Below are positions 19,567 through 29,233 of a DNA stretch of 64,000 nucleotides, one piece after another (the stretch's first letter is position 1; each line of letters begins with the position of its first letter). The stretch covers positions 186,001 through 250,000 of the forward strand of contig NZ_BMZF01000002.1 in the NCBI RefSeq assembly GCF_014652655.1, read 5' to 3'. The position numbers and the translations under genes are program-made. This DNA comes from Paramylibacter ulvae (GTDB taxonomy: Bacteria; Pseudomonadota; Alphaproteobacteria; Rhodobacterales; Rhodobacteraceae). The notes beneath the pieces are model-generated. The model did no database searches and was not told the origin of the DNA. It saw only the letters and a list, made by a program, of their open reading frames with translations.

Positions 19567-20850
19567 TTAATTTCCCGTAATGCGCCAATAAGGACCAAGG
19601 GGTGTTTCAACCCGCTCTAACCCTTTGCGTATGTCCACAGGCTCGTTCAATTCAAATAGGTTTTTCATATCTGATAGGATCGATTTATTATCGCCAAAAT
19701 ACGTATGCCCGAAGAAATCTGATTTAACATTGGACGCATCAATCAAATCAATGCCCTCCACAGGATTAAGCCCGTTTGATGCATCTCCAATGCGGATCAA
19801 CCCATTAACCGTTTCGGACATGCGCAACGCTGTGTCGTTGTCAGACGCATAAAGTGTGACGGGGCGCGAAAGGGTGCGAAATTTTGGCGCTAACCGTTCT
19901 TTGAAAACCTTGGCATCAATGTCGGGTGCTGCCAAAACCACCGTTGTGATTTTCGCAGCTGCATCGGGATCTTCGACGATTAAATCGGCCAACCCTTGGG
20001 ATAAAATCCGTGTCCCCATCGAATGCGCGATCACGATCACACGCTCTGCATCCTGCGCGGTGAGCTCGCCTAAAAACGCGGTCATATCCGTATATGTAAT
20101 TTCCGCGACTTGGCTGTCATGAGTATATGCGCTGCCCAATGCTTTGGATGGCCAGCTAAAGAAAAACGTGGGGCCAGCAAACCCCAAATCATATTTTAAC
20201 TGTCCGGTGCGGCGCGCGGCCTTTTCAAAACTGGTGTTGAATCCATGCACAAACGCTAAAATGGCACGATCATCCAATTGGCTCAGATCATCACGCACGC
20301 CTGCCATAACGGCCTCTTTGCCATCCTCGGCAATCCATTGCAGAACGACATGCTTTTCTTCGTCAAAGCCAAATATTTTTTCGATAAACCAATTGGGCGA
20401 TTCGAGTTCGCCCATTTCGTGATCGCGTGGGATTGATACCTCTGCCACGCCGTAGCGTAAATCGCCGTCAAAATTTCCGTATTGGCTTGTTTGATCATCC
20501 GCGTCGCGTTGATCCTCTGGCACCAAATTCCGATTTGTTGCGTAATATAGTTGGACAATTGAACTGGTTTCTTCGGGATCAAGATTTGCTTCGACACTTG
20601 GTTCCATAACGACAATGGGTGGCTCTAGCGTCACAACTGGATCAGACATCGGTTCTGATGGTGCGCTCATTGGGAAATCATTCTTTGTCGCAGGTGCGGG
20701 CAGAGGGGGCGGTGGCATGCCGCCAGTGTTTGGTTCCGACGATATGTTTCCCGAAATTTCAGGTGCGCTTAGCTCTGACACAATCATCCACACGCCGACA
20801 CAGATCACCGCAAGGATTGGAATTGCCAAAATCAACTTCAATCTGTTCAT
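19567..20850 (-). CDS. Membrane-anchored DUF900 alpha/beta hydrolase
   Basis: 427-residue esterase/lipase-like protein. Residues 1-25 form a hydrophobic anchor or uncleaved signal (LKLILAIPILAVICVGVWMI), followed by a proline-rich linker (PPPPLPAPA) and the hydrolase domain. FVHGFNTSFEKAARR and the nucleophile elbow AHSMG are visible, as in DUF900 proteins. The active site is expected in the periplasm. I use ATG 20850; a GTG three bases upstream is equally possible. Substrate unknown. Confidence 0.82.
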   Translation of the reverse strand: MNRLKLILAIPILAVICVGVWMIVSELSAPEISGNISSEPNTGGMPPPPLPAPATKNDFPMSAPSEPMSDPVVTLEPPIVVMEPSVEANLDPEETSSIVQLYYATNRNLVPEDQRDADDQTSQYGNFDGDLRYGVAEVSIPRDHEMGELESPNWFIEKIFGFDEEKHVVLQWIAEDGKEAVMAGVRDDLSQLDDRAILAFVHGFNTSFEKAARRTGQLKYDLGFAGPTFFFSWPSKALGSAYTHDSQVAEITYTDMTAFLGELTAQDAERVIVIAHSMGTRILSQGLADLIVEDPDAAAKITTVVLAAPDIDAKVFKERLAPKFRTLSRPVTLYASDNDTALRMSETVNGLIRIGDASNGLNPVEGIDLIDASNVKSDFFGHTYFGDNKSILSDMKNLFELNEPVDIRKGLERVETPLGPYWRITGN

Positions 20851-20937
20851 CACATGCTCAGCTTGTTTGTTTGATATACCTCACCCTAACCGCAACATTG
20901 CAAATCTGTCTAGAAAGGAACGCGTTTTCGAATCCGC

Positions 20938-20966
20938 TTGCAGTTTATGAACAATCCCCCTATATG
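20938..20966 (+). promoter_or_regulatory. Candidate promoter upstream of rimP
   Basis: TTGCAG (20938-20943) and TATATG (20961-20966) are separated by 17 bases. Transcription would start near 20973 and read through the hairpin at 21023-21045 before rimP. Both hexamers are only partial matches, so this is tentative. Confidence 0.35.
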
Positions 20967-21022
20967 CACATCAACAGCGGCAAGTTTGGCTTCCAACCCC
21001 AAGCTTCCATCGAAAATATCCG

Positions 21023-21045
21023 ACGGGCCGCGCGCCCGTTTTTTT
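21023..21045 (+). terminator. Terminator-like hairpin in the rimP leader
   Basis: Stem ACGGGC / GCCCGT (21023-21028 with 21034-21039), a five-base loop CGCGC, then a run of seven T. This is a textbook rho-independent terminator. It ends 29 bases before the rimP start, and no plus-strand gene lies upstream for more than 3 kb. It is therefore probably an attenuator of the rimP-nusA-infB operon or the end of a short leader RNA. Confidence 0.75.
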
Positions 21046-21073
21046 GTGCCCAGAATTTGGGAATGGTAGAATA

Positions 21074-21625
21074 ATGTCAGATTTGATTGCAAAAGCAGCG
21101 ATAGACAAACGCATGGCATCCATCGTGCAACCCATCGTCGAAGACATGGGTTACGAATTGGTGCGCATCCGATTGATGTCGGGTAAATCAACAACGCTTC
21201 AGGTTATGGCCGAACGCCCCGATGGCGGGATCGAGGTTGACGATTGCGCCAAGATCAGCACCGAACTCGGCGCGGTTTTGGATGTCGAAGACCCGATCGA
21301 AGCCGATTATGCGCTCGAAGTTTCAAGCCCTGGCATTGATCGCCCACTCACACGGCTTAAAGATTTTGAAATGTGGCAAGGCCACGAAGCCAAAATCGAA
21401 ACAACAGAATTGATCGACGGCCAACGTCGTTTCAAGGGCATCCTGCGCGGTGTCGAAGGCAACGAAGTACTGATTGAAATCCAACAGGGTACAATCGGAT
21501 TAGATTTTGAATGGCTGTCAGATGCCAAATTGGTTCTGACAGATGAATTGGTTGCGCAAACCCTTAAGGGGCGCAAAGACATTGTCGAAAGCGATTTCGA
21601 TACGATTGAGACAGAAGAGGATTAA
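21074..21625 (+). CDS. rimP: Ribosome maturation factor RimP
   Basis: 183-residue RimP (YhbC/DUF150) that assists 30S subunit assembly. N-terminal alpha/beta domain with [18 protein letters not shown], then the signature [14 protein letters not shown], then a C-terminal Sm-like domain. The ATG at 21074 gives the family start ([13 protein letters not shown]); the open frame from 21044 is not coding. First gene of rimP-nusA-ylxR-infB, a gene order conserved across bacteria. A terminator-like hairpin precedes it. Confidence 0.95.
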   Translation: MSDLIAKAAIDKRMASIVQPIVEDMGYELVRIRLMSGKSTTLQVMAERPDGGIEVDDCAKISTELGAVLDVEDPIEADYALEVSSPGIDRPLTRLKDFEMWQGHEAKIETTELIDGQRRFKGILRGVEGNEVLIEIQQGTIGLDFEWLSDAKLVLTDELVAQTLKGRKDIVESDFDTIETEED

Positions 21626-21629
21626 TCCC

Positions 21630-23252
21630 ATGGCTATCACCAGTGCAAACCGTTTGGAGCTGCTGCAAATTGCAGATTCTGTTGCGCGCGAAAAAATGAT
21701 CGATCCCGATCTGGTTTTGCAAGCAATGGAAGAATCCTATGCCAAGGCTGCAAAATCAAAATATGGCGCCGATCTTGATATTCGTGCCAATATTGATCGC
21801 AAATCTGGCGAGCTTCAAATGACACGCGTGCGCGAAGTTGTGGAAGAAGTCGAAGATTTTTCAACACAGATGACCGTCGAAGAAGCCAAAGCGCATATCG
21901 ACAACCCAGAAGTGGGCAGCCTCATTATCGACGAATTGCCACCAATGGATTTCGGTCGTATCGCTGCACAATCTGCGAAACAAGTTATCTTGCAAAAAGT
22001 ACGCGAAGCAGAACGCGATCGCCAATACGAAGAATTCAAAGACCGCCAAGGAGAAATCATCAATGGTTTGGTCAAGCGTGTTGAATACGGCAATGTCATC
22101 GTTGACGTTGGCCGCGGAGAGGCAGTGTGCCGCCGCGATCAATTGATCAACCGCGAAATGTTCCGCAATGGCGACCGTATTCGTGCCTATATCAAAGAGG
22201 TACGTTCAGAAACACGCGGCCCACAAATTTTCCTTTCACGTACGGCGCCTGAATTCATGGCCGAACTGTTCAAAATGGAAGTGCCTGAAATTTACGATGG
22301 TATCATCGAAATCAAGGCGGTTGCCCGCGATCCAGGTTCACGCGCAAAAATCGGTGTTATTTCATATGACAACTCCATCGATCCAGTGGGTGCCTGTGTG
22401 GGTATGCGCGGTTCACGCGTACAAGCCGTTGTAAACGAATTGCAGGGCGAAAAAATCGACATCATTCCATGGAATGAAGATGCGCCAACATTCTTGGTCA
22501 ACGCATTGCAACCTGCCGAAGTAACCAAAGTTGTTTTGGATGACGACGCTGAACGCATCGAGGTTGTTGTACCAGACGAACAATTGTCATTGGCAATTGG
22601 CCGTCGTGGTCAAAACGTACGTCTTGCATCACAGTTGACTGGTTTGGATATTGATATTCTGACGGAAGCGGATGAATCAGAACGCCGCCAAAAAGAATTC
22701 GAAGTACGTTCCAAATTGTTCATGGACACAATGAACGTCGACGAAGTTGTCGCACAGTTGTTGGTATCCGAAGGTTTCGCATCACTGGAAGAAGTTGCAT
22801 ATGTTGAAATCGACGAACTGTTGGTGATCGAAGGGTTCGACCAAGATACCGCAGAAGAATTGCAAGCGCGTGCCCGTGAAAGCTTGGACGAATTGAACGC
22901 CAAAGCAATTGCAGAAGCACGCGAAATGGGTGTGGAACAATCATTGATCGACTTTGAAGGTCTATCACCACAAATGTTGGTCGCACTTGGTAATGACGGT
23001 GTGAAAACTGTCGAAGAATTCGCAACCTGTGCCGATTGGGAATTGGCCGGTGGTTTCACAACCATCAACGGTGAACGTCACAAGGATGACGGCATCTTGG
23101 AACAGCTCGATGTAAATCTGGAAGAAGCCCAAGAATTGATTATGGCTGCACGCCTGCAACTTGGTTGGGTCACAGAAGAACAACTGGCCGAGGATGCCGC
23201 CACTGACGAAGAAGATGGCGAAGGCGAAACTTCAGAGGAGACTGAAGCCTGA
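21630..23252 (+). CDS. nusA: Transcription elongation factor NusA
   Basis: 540-residue NusA that modulates RNA polymerase pausing, termination and antitermination. Domains in order: N-terminal polymerase-binding domain (to about 125), S1 domain (about 130-200), KH1 and KH2 (GACVGMRGSRVQAVVNEL; LAIGRRGQNVRLASQL), and two C-terminal helix-hairpin-helix repeats (VIEGFDQDTAEELQARA; EFATCADWELAGG), ending in an acidic tail. The ATG at 21630 lies four bases after rimP. The stop codon sits inside a strong hairpin that extends toward ylxR. Confidence 0.97.
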   Translation: MAITSANRLELLQIADSVAREKMIDPDLVLQAMEESYAKAAKSKYGADLDIRANIDRKSGELQMTRVREVVEEVEDFSTQMTVEEAKAHIDNPEVGSLIIDELPPMDFGRIAAQSAKQVILQKVREAERDRQYEEFKDRQGEIINGLVKRVEYGNVIVDVGRGEAVCRRDQLINREMFRNGDRIRAYIKEVRSETRGPQIFLSRTAPEFMAELFKMEVPEIYDGIIEIKAVARDPGSRAKIGVISYDNSIDPVGACVGMRGSRVQAVVNELQGEKIDIIPWNEDAPTFLVNALQPAEVTKVVLDDDAERIEVVVPDEQLSLAIGRRGQNVRLASQLTGLDIDILTEADESERRQKEFEVRSKLFMDTMNVDEVVAQLLVSEGFASLEEVAYVEIDELLVIEGFDQDTAEELQARARESLDELNAKAIAEAREMGVEQSLIDFEGLSPQMLVALGNDGVKTVEEFATCADWELAGGFTTINGERHKDDGILEQLDVNLEEAQELIMAARLQLGWVTEEQLAEDAATDEEDGEGETSEETEA

Positions 23253-23268
23253 TTTTTCAGGCTTCGGT
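23241..23268 (+). promoter_or_regulatory. Hairpin spanning the nusA stop codon
   Basis: A near-perfect 12-base-pair inverted repeat, with arms 23241-23252 and 23257-23268 and a TTTT loop. The core is GAAGCCTGA / TCAGGCTTC, and the nusA TGA forms part of the left arm. No T-run follows, so it is not a classical terminator. The right arm ends eight bases before the ylxR start and could mask its ribosome site until nusA has been translated. Confidence 0.65.
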
Positions 23269-23276
23269 AACGCCCT

Positions 23277-23888
23277 ATGGGACGTGGTGCTCGGACACAT
23301 AAAACACCAGAACAGACGCGGCGCTGTATAAGCACCGCGGCTGATCTGCCTAAATCGGAAATGATCCGATTTGTATTGTCACCCGATGGTGTGGTGACAC
23401 CCGATCTGGCAGAACGGTTGCCTGGACGCGGCATTTGGGTATCTGCGAAACGCGACGCGTTGCAAAAGGCAGTTGACAAAAAATTGTTCTCGCGCGGCGC
23501 AAAAGCACAAGCAACAGTTCCTGAAAACCTGCTATCATTGGTGGATCAACTGTTGGCAAAGCGTATTGCAGATCTTATATCATTGGCACGGCGCAGCGGT
23601 GATGCAATGATGGGTTTTGAAACCGTCAAGGGTGCGCTGGTATCAGGCAAAGCACGGGTTTTAATCCAAGCATTTGATGGCTCTGATGGCCAGAAACAGA
23701 AATTACGCCCACCCGAAGGGCGATATACTTACATCTCTTGTCTGACTTCCCCCGAATTGGGTTTGGCATTTGGACGAGACTATGCGATACACGCGGCGCT
23801 AACAGGCAGAGGACTCAGTAAACGAGTTGTCGCCGATGCAATTCGCCTCGCAGGTATCCGCGCTAGCGATAAATCAGGTGAAAGCTGA
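23277..23888 (+). CDS. YlxR/DUF448 RNA-binding protein with L7Ae-like part
   Basis: 203-residue protein conserved between nusA and infB. The N-terminal YlxR domain has the basic start GRGARTHKTPEQTRRCIST and the LPGRGIWVS motif. The rest is an L7Ae/L30e-like part (ISLARRSGDAMMGFETVKGAL) that normally binds kinked RNA. The likely place of action is RNA or the ribosome; precise function unknown. Hairpins flank both ends: one over the nusA stop and one over its own stop. Confidence 0.88.
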   Translation: MGRGARTHKTPEQTRRCISTAADLPKSEMIRFVLSPDGVVTPDLAERLPGRGIWVSAKRDALQKAVDKKLFSRGAKAQATVPENLLSLVDQLLAKRIADLISLARRSGDAMMGFETVKGALVSGKARVLIQAFDGSDGQKQKLRPPEGRYTYISCLTSPELGLAFGRDYAIHAALTGRGLSKRVVADAIRLAGIRASDKSGES

Positions 23889-23900
23889 ATTTTTTCAGCA
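23885..23900 (+). promoter_or_regulatory. Hairpin spanning the ylxR stop codon
   Basis: Perfect six-base-pair inverted repeat GCTGAA / TTCAGC with a TTTT loop, the ylxR TGA lying in the left arm. It repeats the design of the larger hairpin over the nusA stop (TGA in stem, four-T loop). The infB ribosome site AAAGG follows seven bases after it. Confidence 0.5.
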
Positions 23901-23919
23901 TTGAAAGGTTAAAGTACGA

Positions 23920-26382
23920 ATGAGCGACGATAAAAAACCATTGGGCCTTGGCGGTGGACGCCCGTCTTCGGGCCGCGTAAAGCAAAGCTTTTCCCACGGC
24001 CGCAGCAAATCTGTGGTTGTCGAGAAAAAACGCAAACGCGTTATCGTACCAGGCAAAGGTGGCCCAGCAGGTGCGCAAGCACAGAAAGCTGCGGGCATTT
24101 CTGACGGCGAAATGGAACGCCGCCGCAAGGCACTAGAAGCCGCGCAAGCCCAAGAGGCAGAGCGCGCCGCCAAAGAGGCTGCCGAAACAAAAGAACGCGA
24201 AGAAGAACGCGCAGCACGTCGCCGTGAACGCGACGAAAAAGCACGCGAAGAAGAAGAAACTGCACGTTTGTTACGTGAACGCGAAGAAGAGAAAAACGCA
24301 CCAAAGCCTGCGCCAAAGGCCGAGGAAAAAGCCGCCCCTGCAAAAGCAGAGCCAGCGCCCGCAGATCCAGCCGCTGCACAAGCTGCCGAAGCACGCGGCC
24401 CCGCACGTGGACCCGCCGCAAAACGCGAAGCGCCGCGTGACGACAAAAAACAACAACGCCCTGCCAAAGGTGGCGATGACCGTCGTCGTTCAGGTAAACT
24501 GACAATCAACCAAGCATTGCGCGGTGGTGATGGTGGACGTCAACGTTCATTGGCATCAATCAAGCGTAAACAAGAACGCCAACGCCGCGAAATGGCCGGT
24601 GGTCAGACCGAGCGCGAAAAGGTTGTTCGCGACGTGCAATTGCCACCAGCGATCACTGTCCAAGAATTGGCCAACCGCATGGCGGAAAAAACCAACGCTG
24701 TGGTAAAGGCCTTGATGACAAATGGCATCATGGCATCGCAAAACGAAACGATCGATGCGGATACTGCGGAATTGATCATCGAAGAATTCGGCCACAAAGT
24801 GGTGCGTGTTTCTGACGCCGATGTAGAAGACGCAATTCAGGCCATCGAAGATGCGCCAGAAACGCTACAATCACGCGCACCTGTGATTACAATCATGGGC
24901 CACGTTGACCACGGTAAAACATCTGTGTTGGACGCATTGCGTAAAACCAATGTTGTATCTGGCGAAGCAGGCGGCATTACACAACACATTGGTGCGTATC
25001 AAATCACCACCGATGATGGCACATTGCTGTCATTCCTTGATACCCCTGGTCACGCGGCATTTACATCCATGCGCGCGCGCGGTGCCCAAGTAACGGACAT
25101 TGTTGTTCTGGTTGTTGCCGCAAACGATGGTGTTATGCCCCAAACAATCGAAGCGATTGCCCACTCCAAGGCCGCTGGCGTTCCAATGATCATTGCGATC
25201 AACAAAATGGACGTGGTCGGTGCCGATCCAAACCGTGTGCGCACAGAATTATTGCAACACGAAGTGATCGTCGAGGAAATGTCTGGTGACGTACAGGACG
25301 TTGAAATATCTGCCTTGCAGGGTACTGGTTTGGACAAACTGCTAGAAGCTATCGCGCTTCAAGCCGAAATTCTGGAACTGAACGCCAACCCAGATCGCGA
25401 TGCGCAAGGTGCCGTGATCGAAGCAAAATTGGACACTGGCCGTGGCCCTGTTGCAACCGTATTGGTGCAAACGGGTACATTGCGCAAAGGTGACATTTTC
25501 GTTGTTGGTGAACAATTCGGTCGCGTTCGCGCACTGATCAATGATCAAGGTGACATTGTTGACGAAGCTGGCCCATCTGTTCCTGTCGAGGTTCTGGGTT
25601 TAAACGGCACACCAGAAGCGGGTGACGTTTTGAACGTGGTTGAATCAGAAGCCAAAGCACGCGAAATCGCCGATTATCGCGCAAGTGTTGCCAAAGATAA
25701 TCGCGCCGCTGTTGGTGCCGGTACAACGCTTGATCAATTGATGGCCAAAGCAAAAGAAGACGAAAACGTCTCCGAATTGCCAGTGGTGGTAAAGGCCGAC
25801 GTACAAGGTTCAACCGAAGCAATCGTGCAAGCGATGGAAAAAGTCGGCAACGATGAAGTCCGCGTTCGCGTATTGCATTCAGGTGTTGGCGCGATCACAG
25901 AATCCGATGTCACTTTGGCAGAGGCATCTGGCGCACCGATCATCGGGTTTAACGTTCGTGCAAATGCACCAGCGCGAAACGCGGCGAACCAAAAAGGCGT
26001 GGAAATCCGTTATTATTCAATCATCTACAACCTTGTCGATGATATCAAAGCGGCCGCATCTGGTTTGTTGTCAGCAGAAATCAAAGAAACATTCATTGGT
26101 TATGCGACAATCAAAGAGGTGTTCAAAATCACGGGCGTTGGCAAAATCGGTGGCTGTGAAGTTACCGAAGGTGTCGCACGTCGTTCCGCAGGTGTTCGCC
26201 TGTTGCGCGATAACGTTGTGATCCACGAAGGTAAATTGAAAACTCTGAAACGCTTCAAAGACGAAGTGAAAGAGGTTCAAGGTGGCCAAGAATGTGGTAT
26301 GGCATTTGAAAACTACGAAGACATTCGCGAAGGCGACGTGATCGAAATTTTCGAAACCGAAGAAATCGAACGTTCACTGTAA
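23920..26382 (+). CDS. infB: Translation initiation factor IF-2
   Basis: 820-residue GTPase that positions initiator tRNA on the ribosome. A highly charged, repetitive N-terminal region of about 215 residues (Arg/Glu/Ala-rich, coiled-coil-like) precedes the IF2_N fold and the G domain. G1 is [10 protein letters not shown]3 DTPGHAAF, G4 NKMD. The C-terminal domains II, III and IV follow, ending in [17 protein letters not shown] lies upstream of the ATG. Last gene of the rimP operon. Confidence 0.97.
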   Translation: MSDDKKPLGLGGGRPSSGRVKQSFSHGRSKSVVVEKKRKRVIVPGKGGPAGAQAQKAAGISDGEMERRRKALEAAQAQEAERAAKEAAETKEREEERAARRRERDEKAREEEETARLLREREEEKNAPKPAPKAEEKAAPAKAEPAPADPAAAQAAEARGPARGPAAKREAPRDDKKQQRPAKGGDDRRRSGKLTINQALRGGDGGRQRSLASIKRKQERQRREMAGGQTEREKVVRDVQLPPAITVQELANRMAEKTNAVVKALMTNGIMASQNETIDADTAELIIEEFGHKVVRVSDADVEDAIQAIEDAPETLQSRAPVITIMGHVDHGKTSVLDALRKTNVVSGEAGGITQHIGAYQITTDDGTLLSFLDTPGHAAFTSMRARGAQVTDIVVLVVAANDGVMPQTIEAIAHSKAAGVPMIIAINKMDVVGADPNRVRTELLQHEVIVEEMSGDVQDVEISALQGTGLDKLLEAIALQAEILELNANPDRDAQGAVIEAKLDTGRGPVATVLVQTGTLRKGDIFVVGEQFGRVRALINDQGDIVDEAGPSVPVEVLGLNGTPEAGDVLNVVESEAKAREIADYRASVAKDNRAAVGAGTTLDQLMAKAKEDENVSELPVVVKADVQGSTEAIVQAMEKVGNDEVRVRVLHSGVGAITESDVTLAEASGAPIIGFNVRANAPARNAANQKGVEIRYYSIIYNLVDDIKAAASGLLSAEIKETFIGYATIKEVFKITGVGKIGGCEVTEGVARRSAGVRLLRDNVVIHEGKLKTLKRFKDEVKEVQGGQECGMAFENYEDIREGDVIEIFETEEIERSL

Positions 26383-26391
26383 CGCTGGACA

Positions 26392-27216
26392 TCAGCCAAA
26401 CGTACGACAACGATCTAAAATGGCCCGCACAATGTGTGGGTCATTTTCATTTGTCAGATGTTCATGACACAGCCAGTAAATATATTTTTGATATTCTGGC
26501 CGATCACGACGCGCACGGTTATACGTTTTGCGCAAACGCTCATCCTCATAAACCTTGCGGCTAATGTGGTGAAACGCAGACCTTGCGTATTGCACCGTGT
26601 GTTTGGCGTGAAACATCGCCTGTAAATTCACGGCGTGGTTTTGGGTTACCACATATCGACAGGCATCCAACAACCGATCAATTGGCGCGTTGGAAAAGCT
26701 GACCCGATCATTCAAATCAAACTGGCGAATGGATGTGTATTTTTCATGATCCAGTTCACTGCCTGTGACACCGTGAATAACCACTTGTCGCTCTGGTTCC
26801 ATTTCCAACACATCTGAAATAATGCGCGCGGTATCAACGGCGGCACCACTGTCAATCAGGCCCAGATTTTCACCCAAGACCGCCAACACAAAATCATCAA
26901 ATCCAAAAGGGTGTTTGAATGGTTTGATCGTTTCTGCGCATTGCATTTCATAAAACTTTGACGCCGTTTCAAAATCAATCGAATGATGATCAAATGCGGT
27001 GTTTGACAATGTGGTTTCGCCACGCGGCAAACAACGATCAATCAACCAAAACCCACCAAAAGCGTGACTAATTCTTAGGTTAAGCCCATCGCCCAAACCC
27101 CCATCAGACACCAAAACGTGAAGCCCCGCATCACGCAACACATCGCGACAGGTCTTGAGAAATGGCACTGAATCCATATCTGTGTTGGGTGGCAATTGCA
27201 GGTTTACCAAATCCAC
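26392..27216 (-). CDS. Hypothetical protein, KpsS/capsule-synthesis-like
   Basis: About 274 residues, no confident name. The C-terminal third (IDRLLDACRYVVTQNHAV, then LQAMFHAKHTVQYARSAFHH) resembles the end of capsule polysaccharide synthesis proteins of the KpsS/KpsC type. In those, a conserved segment is followed by a GLEALLHGKPV-like stretch and a tyrosine/histidine box. It may transfer or handle a sugar; that is inference. Start uncertain: the longest frame begins at a GTG at 27327 inside hslV. I prefer the GTG at 27216, preceded by AGGGG nine bases away; an ATG lies at 27177. No capsule genes are adjacent. Confidence 0.6.
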   Translation of the reverse strand: MDLVNLQLPPNTDMDSVPFLKTCRDVLRDAGLHVLVSDGGLGDGLNLRISHAFGGFWLIDRCLPRGETTLSNTAFDHHSIDFETASKFYEMQCAETIKPFKHPFGFDDFVLAVLGENLGLIDSGAAVDTARIISDVLEMEPERQVVIHGVTGSELDHEKYTSIRQFDLNDRVSFSNAPIDRLLDACRYVVTQNHAVNLQAMFHAKHTVQYARSAFHHISRKVYEDERLRKTYNRARRDRPEYQKYIYWLCHEHLTNENDPHIVRAILDRCRTFG

Positions 27217-27242
27217 GTGAATATGCCCCTTTGCAACAGGCG

Positions 27243-27271
27243 TTGTTTTCGCTTGTAAGGATTCGTATAAC
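27243..27271 (+). promoter_or_regulatory. Candidate promoter for hslVU
   Basis: TTGTTT (27243-27248) and TATAAC (27266-27271) are spaced by exactly 17 bases. The -10 matches the consensus at five of six positions. Transcription would begin about 17 bases before the hslV ATG. No clear heat-shock sigma-32 pattern was seen. Confidence 0.4.
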
Positions 27272-27294
27272 TTGGCCAAACGAAAGGCAATCTT

Positions 27295-27855
27295 ATGAGC
27301 GAAGAAACTAAATTCCCGGGCTGGCACGGCACAACCATTGTCGGTGTGAAAAAGGGAAACGAAGTCGTTTTAGCAGGCGATGGCCAAGTCAGCCTTGGAC
27401 CAACCGTTATCAAAGGCTCCGCACGCAAGGTGCGCCGTATTTCGCCTGGTGGGTTTGATGTGGTCTGTGGGTTCGCAGGATCAACCGCCGATGCATTCAC
27501 CCTGTTGGAACGTCTCGAGGCAAAACTAGAAGCATCCCCAGGGCAATTGGCAAAGGCATCTGTTGAATTGGCCAAGGATTGGCGCATGGATAAATATCTG
27601 CGCAATCTAGAGGCCATGTTAATCGTCACCGATGGTTCCGATTTATTTGTAATCACGGGTGCGGGCGATGTTTTGGAACCCGAAAACGATATTGCTGCAA
27701 TCGGATCTGGTGGCAATTTTGCCTTGGCCGCTGCACGCGCCCAAATGGACAGCGACAAAGACGCTGAAACAATCGCACGACGTGCGCTCGAAATCGCCGC
27801 AGAAATCTGTGTTTACACCAATGGCAATATGACAGTGGAAAAAATAAACAAATGA
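27295..27855 (+). CDS. hslV: ATP-dependent protease subunit HslV
   Basis: 186-residue proteasome-like peptidase that pairs with HslU. The catalytic N-terminal threonine, exposed after processing, lies in WHGTTIVGV (residue 11 or so). The typical segments [13 protein letters not shown] and [14 protein letters not shown] are present. AAAGG precedes the ATG. The hslU start overlaps its stop by four bases, so the two subunits are made together. Confidence 0.97.
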   Translation: MSEETKFPGWHGTTIVGVKKGNEVVLAGDGQVSLGPTVIKGSARKVRRISPGGFDVVCGFAGSTADAFTLLERLEAKLEASPGQLAKASVELAKDWRMDKYLRNLEAMLIVTDGSDLFVITGAGDVLEPENDIAAIGSGGNFALAAARAQMDSDKDAETIARRALEIAAEICVYTNGNMTVEKINK

Positions 27856-29159
27856 CCGACCTGACACCACGTGAAATCGTATCTGAACTTGATCGTTTTA
27901 TCATCGGACAAAACGATGCCAAACGCGCCGTTGCTGTGGCACTGCGCAATCGCTGGCGCCGCAAATTGTTGGATGACGATCTGCGCGACGAGGTCTATCC
28001 AAAAAACATCCTGATGATCGGGCCAACGGGTGTTGGTAAAACCGAAATCAGCCGCCGTTTGGCAAAACTGGCCAAGGCACCATTCCTCAAGGTAGAAGCG
28101 ACCAAATTCACAGAGGTAGGATATGTTGGCCGCGATGTGGAACAGATCGTACGTGATCTGATCGATGCAGCCATCATTATGATCCGCGAAGACAAACGTG
28201 AAACCGTAAAGGCCAACGCCCATAGCAACGCCGAAGAGCGTGTTTTGGATGCGATTTGTGGCGAAGATTCTGGTGATAAAACCCGCGATATGTTTCGCAA
28301 AAAATTGCGCGATGGCATGTTGGATGACAAAGAAATCGAACTGGATCTTGCAGATAACGCAAATCCGATGTCGATGTTTGAAATCCCGGGGCAACCCGGT
28401 GCCAATATGGGCATGATGAACCTTGGCGATATGTTGGGCAAAATCGGTGGCGGGCGTACACAACGTCGCAAATTAACTGTTTCGGAATCATATAAATTGT
28501 TAATCACCGAAGAGGCCGACAAATTGGTCGATCAAGAAACCGTCACGAAAGAGGCCGTCGAAGCCGTTGAACAAAACGGTATCGTATTCTTGGATGAAAT
28601 CGACAAGGTATGTGCACGCGCAGATGCACGCGGTGCAGATGTATCACGTGAAGGCGTGCAACGTGATTTGCTCCCGTTGATCGAGGGCACAACAGTTTCA
28701 ACCAAACATGGCCCTGTGAAAACCGACCACATTTTGTTCATCGCATCGGGTGCGTTTCACATTGCAAAACCATCTGATCTGTTGCCAGAATTACAGGGTC
28801 GATTGCCGATCCGTGTCGAGCTGCGCGCCTTAACCGAACAGGATTTCGTGCGTATCTTAACCGAAACCGACAACGCATTAACGCGTCAATACGAAGCCTT
28901 GATGAAAACCGAAGGCGTGGATGTAAAGTTCGATCAAAGCGGTATCGAGGCCATCGCCAAAATCGCCGCCGATGTAAACCAATCAGTTGAGAATATCGGC
29001 GCGCGTCGATTGTACACAATCATTGAACGCGTGTTCGAAGAATTGGGTTTTACCGCACCAGATCGATCAGGCGAAACCGTCACCGTTGATAAGACATATG
29101 TCGAAGAGCATCTGGGCGAACTGGCCAAGGCCACCGATGTTTCACGGTATGTTTTGTAA
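27852..29159 (+). CDS. hslU: HslU ATPase/unfoldase
   Basis: 435-residue AAA+ unfoldase of the HslUV protease, degrading misfolded proteins in the cytoplasm. Walker [16 protein letters not shown] (about residue 57), the Walker [14 protein letters not shown], and the sensor region [11 protein letters not shown] are in place. The intermediate I-domain lies between residues 110 and 230 and includes a Gly/Met-rich stretch ([17 protein letters not shown]). The C-terminus YVL fits the tail that docks into HslV. Confidence 0.97.
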   Translation: MTDLTPREIVSELDRFIIGQNDAKRAVAVALRNRWRRKLLDDDLRDEVYPKNILMIGPTGVGKTEISRRLAKLAKAPFLKVEATKFTEVGYVGRDVEQIVRDLIDAAIIMIREDKRETVKANAHSNAEERVLDAICGEDSGDKTRDMFRKKLRDGMLDDKEIELDLADNANPMSMFEIPGQPGANMGMMNLGDMLGKIGGGRTQRRKLTVSESYKLLITEEADKLVDQETVTKEAVEAVEQNGIVFLDEIDKVCARADARGADVSREGVQRDLLPLIEGTTVSTKHGPVKTDHILFIASGAFHIAKPSDLLPELQGRLPIRVELRALTEQDFVRILTETDNALTRQYEALMKTEGVDVKFDQSGIEAIAKIAADVNQSVENIGARRLYTIIERVFEELGFTAPDRSGETVTVDKTYVEEHLGELAKATDVSRYVL

Positions 29160-29233
29160 CCCTGCGTCAATCGCCATCTTGCCAAACTGATTTCAAAGCC
29201 TAAGGTTCTCTCAAATTTATGGGAGAGGTTAAC

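Noticed and set aside
29138-29146. Half of a parS sequence (TGTTTCACG) at the end of hslU
   Set aside because: Only nine bases match, the second half is absent, and it lies in coding sequence of a conserved protein.
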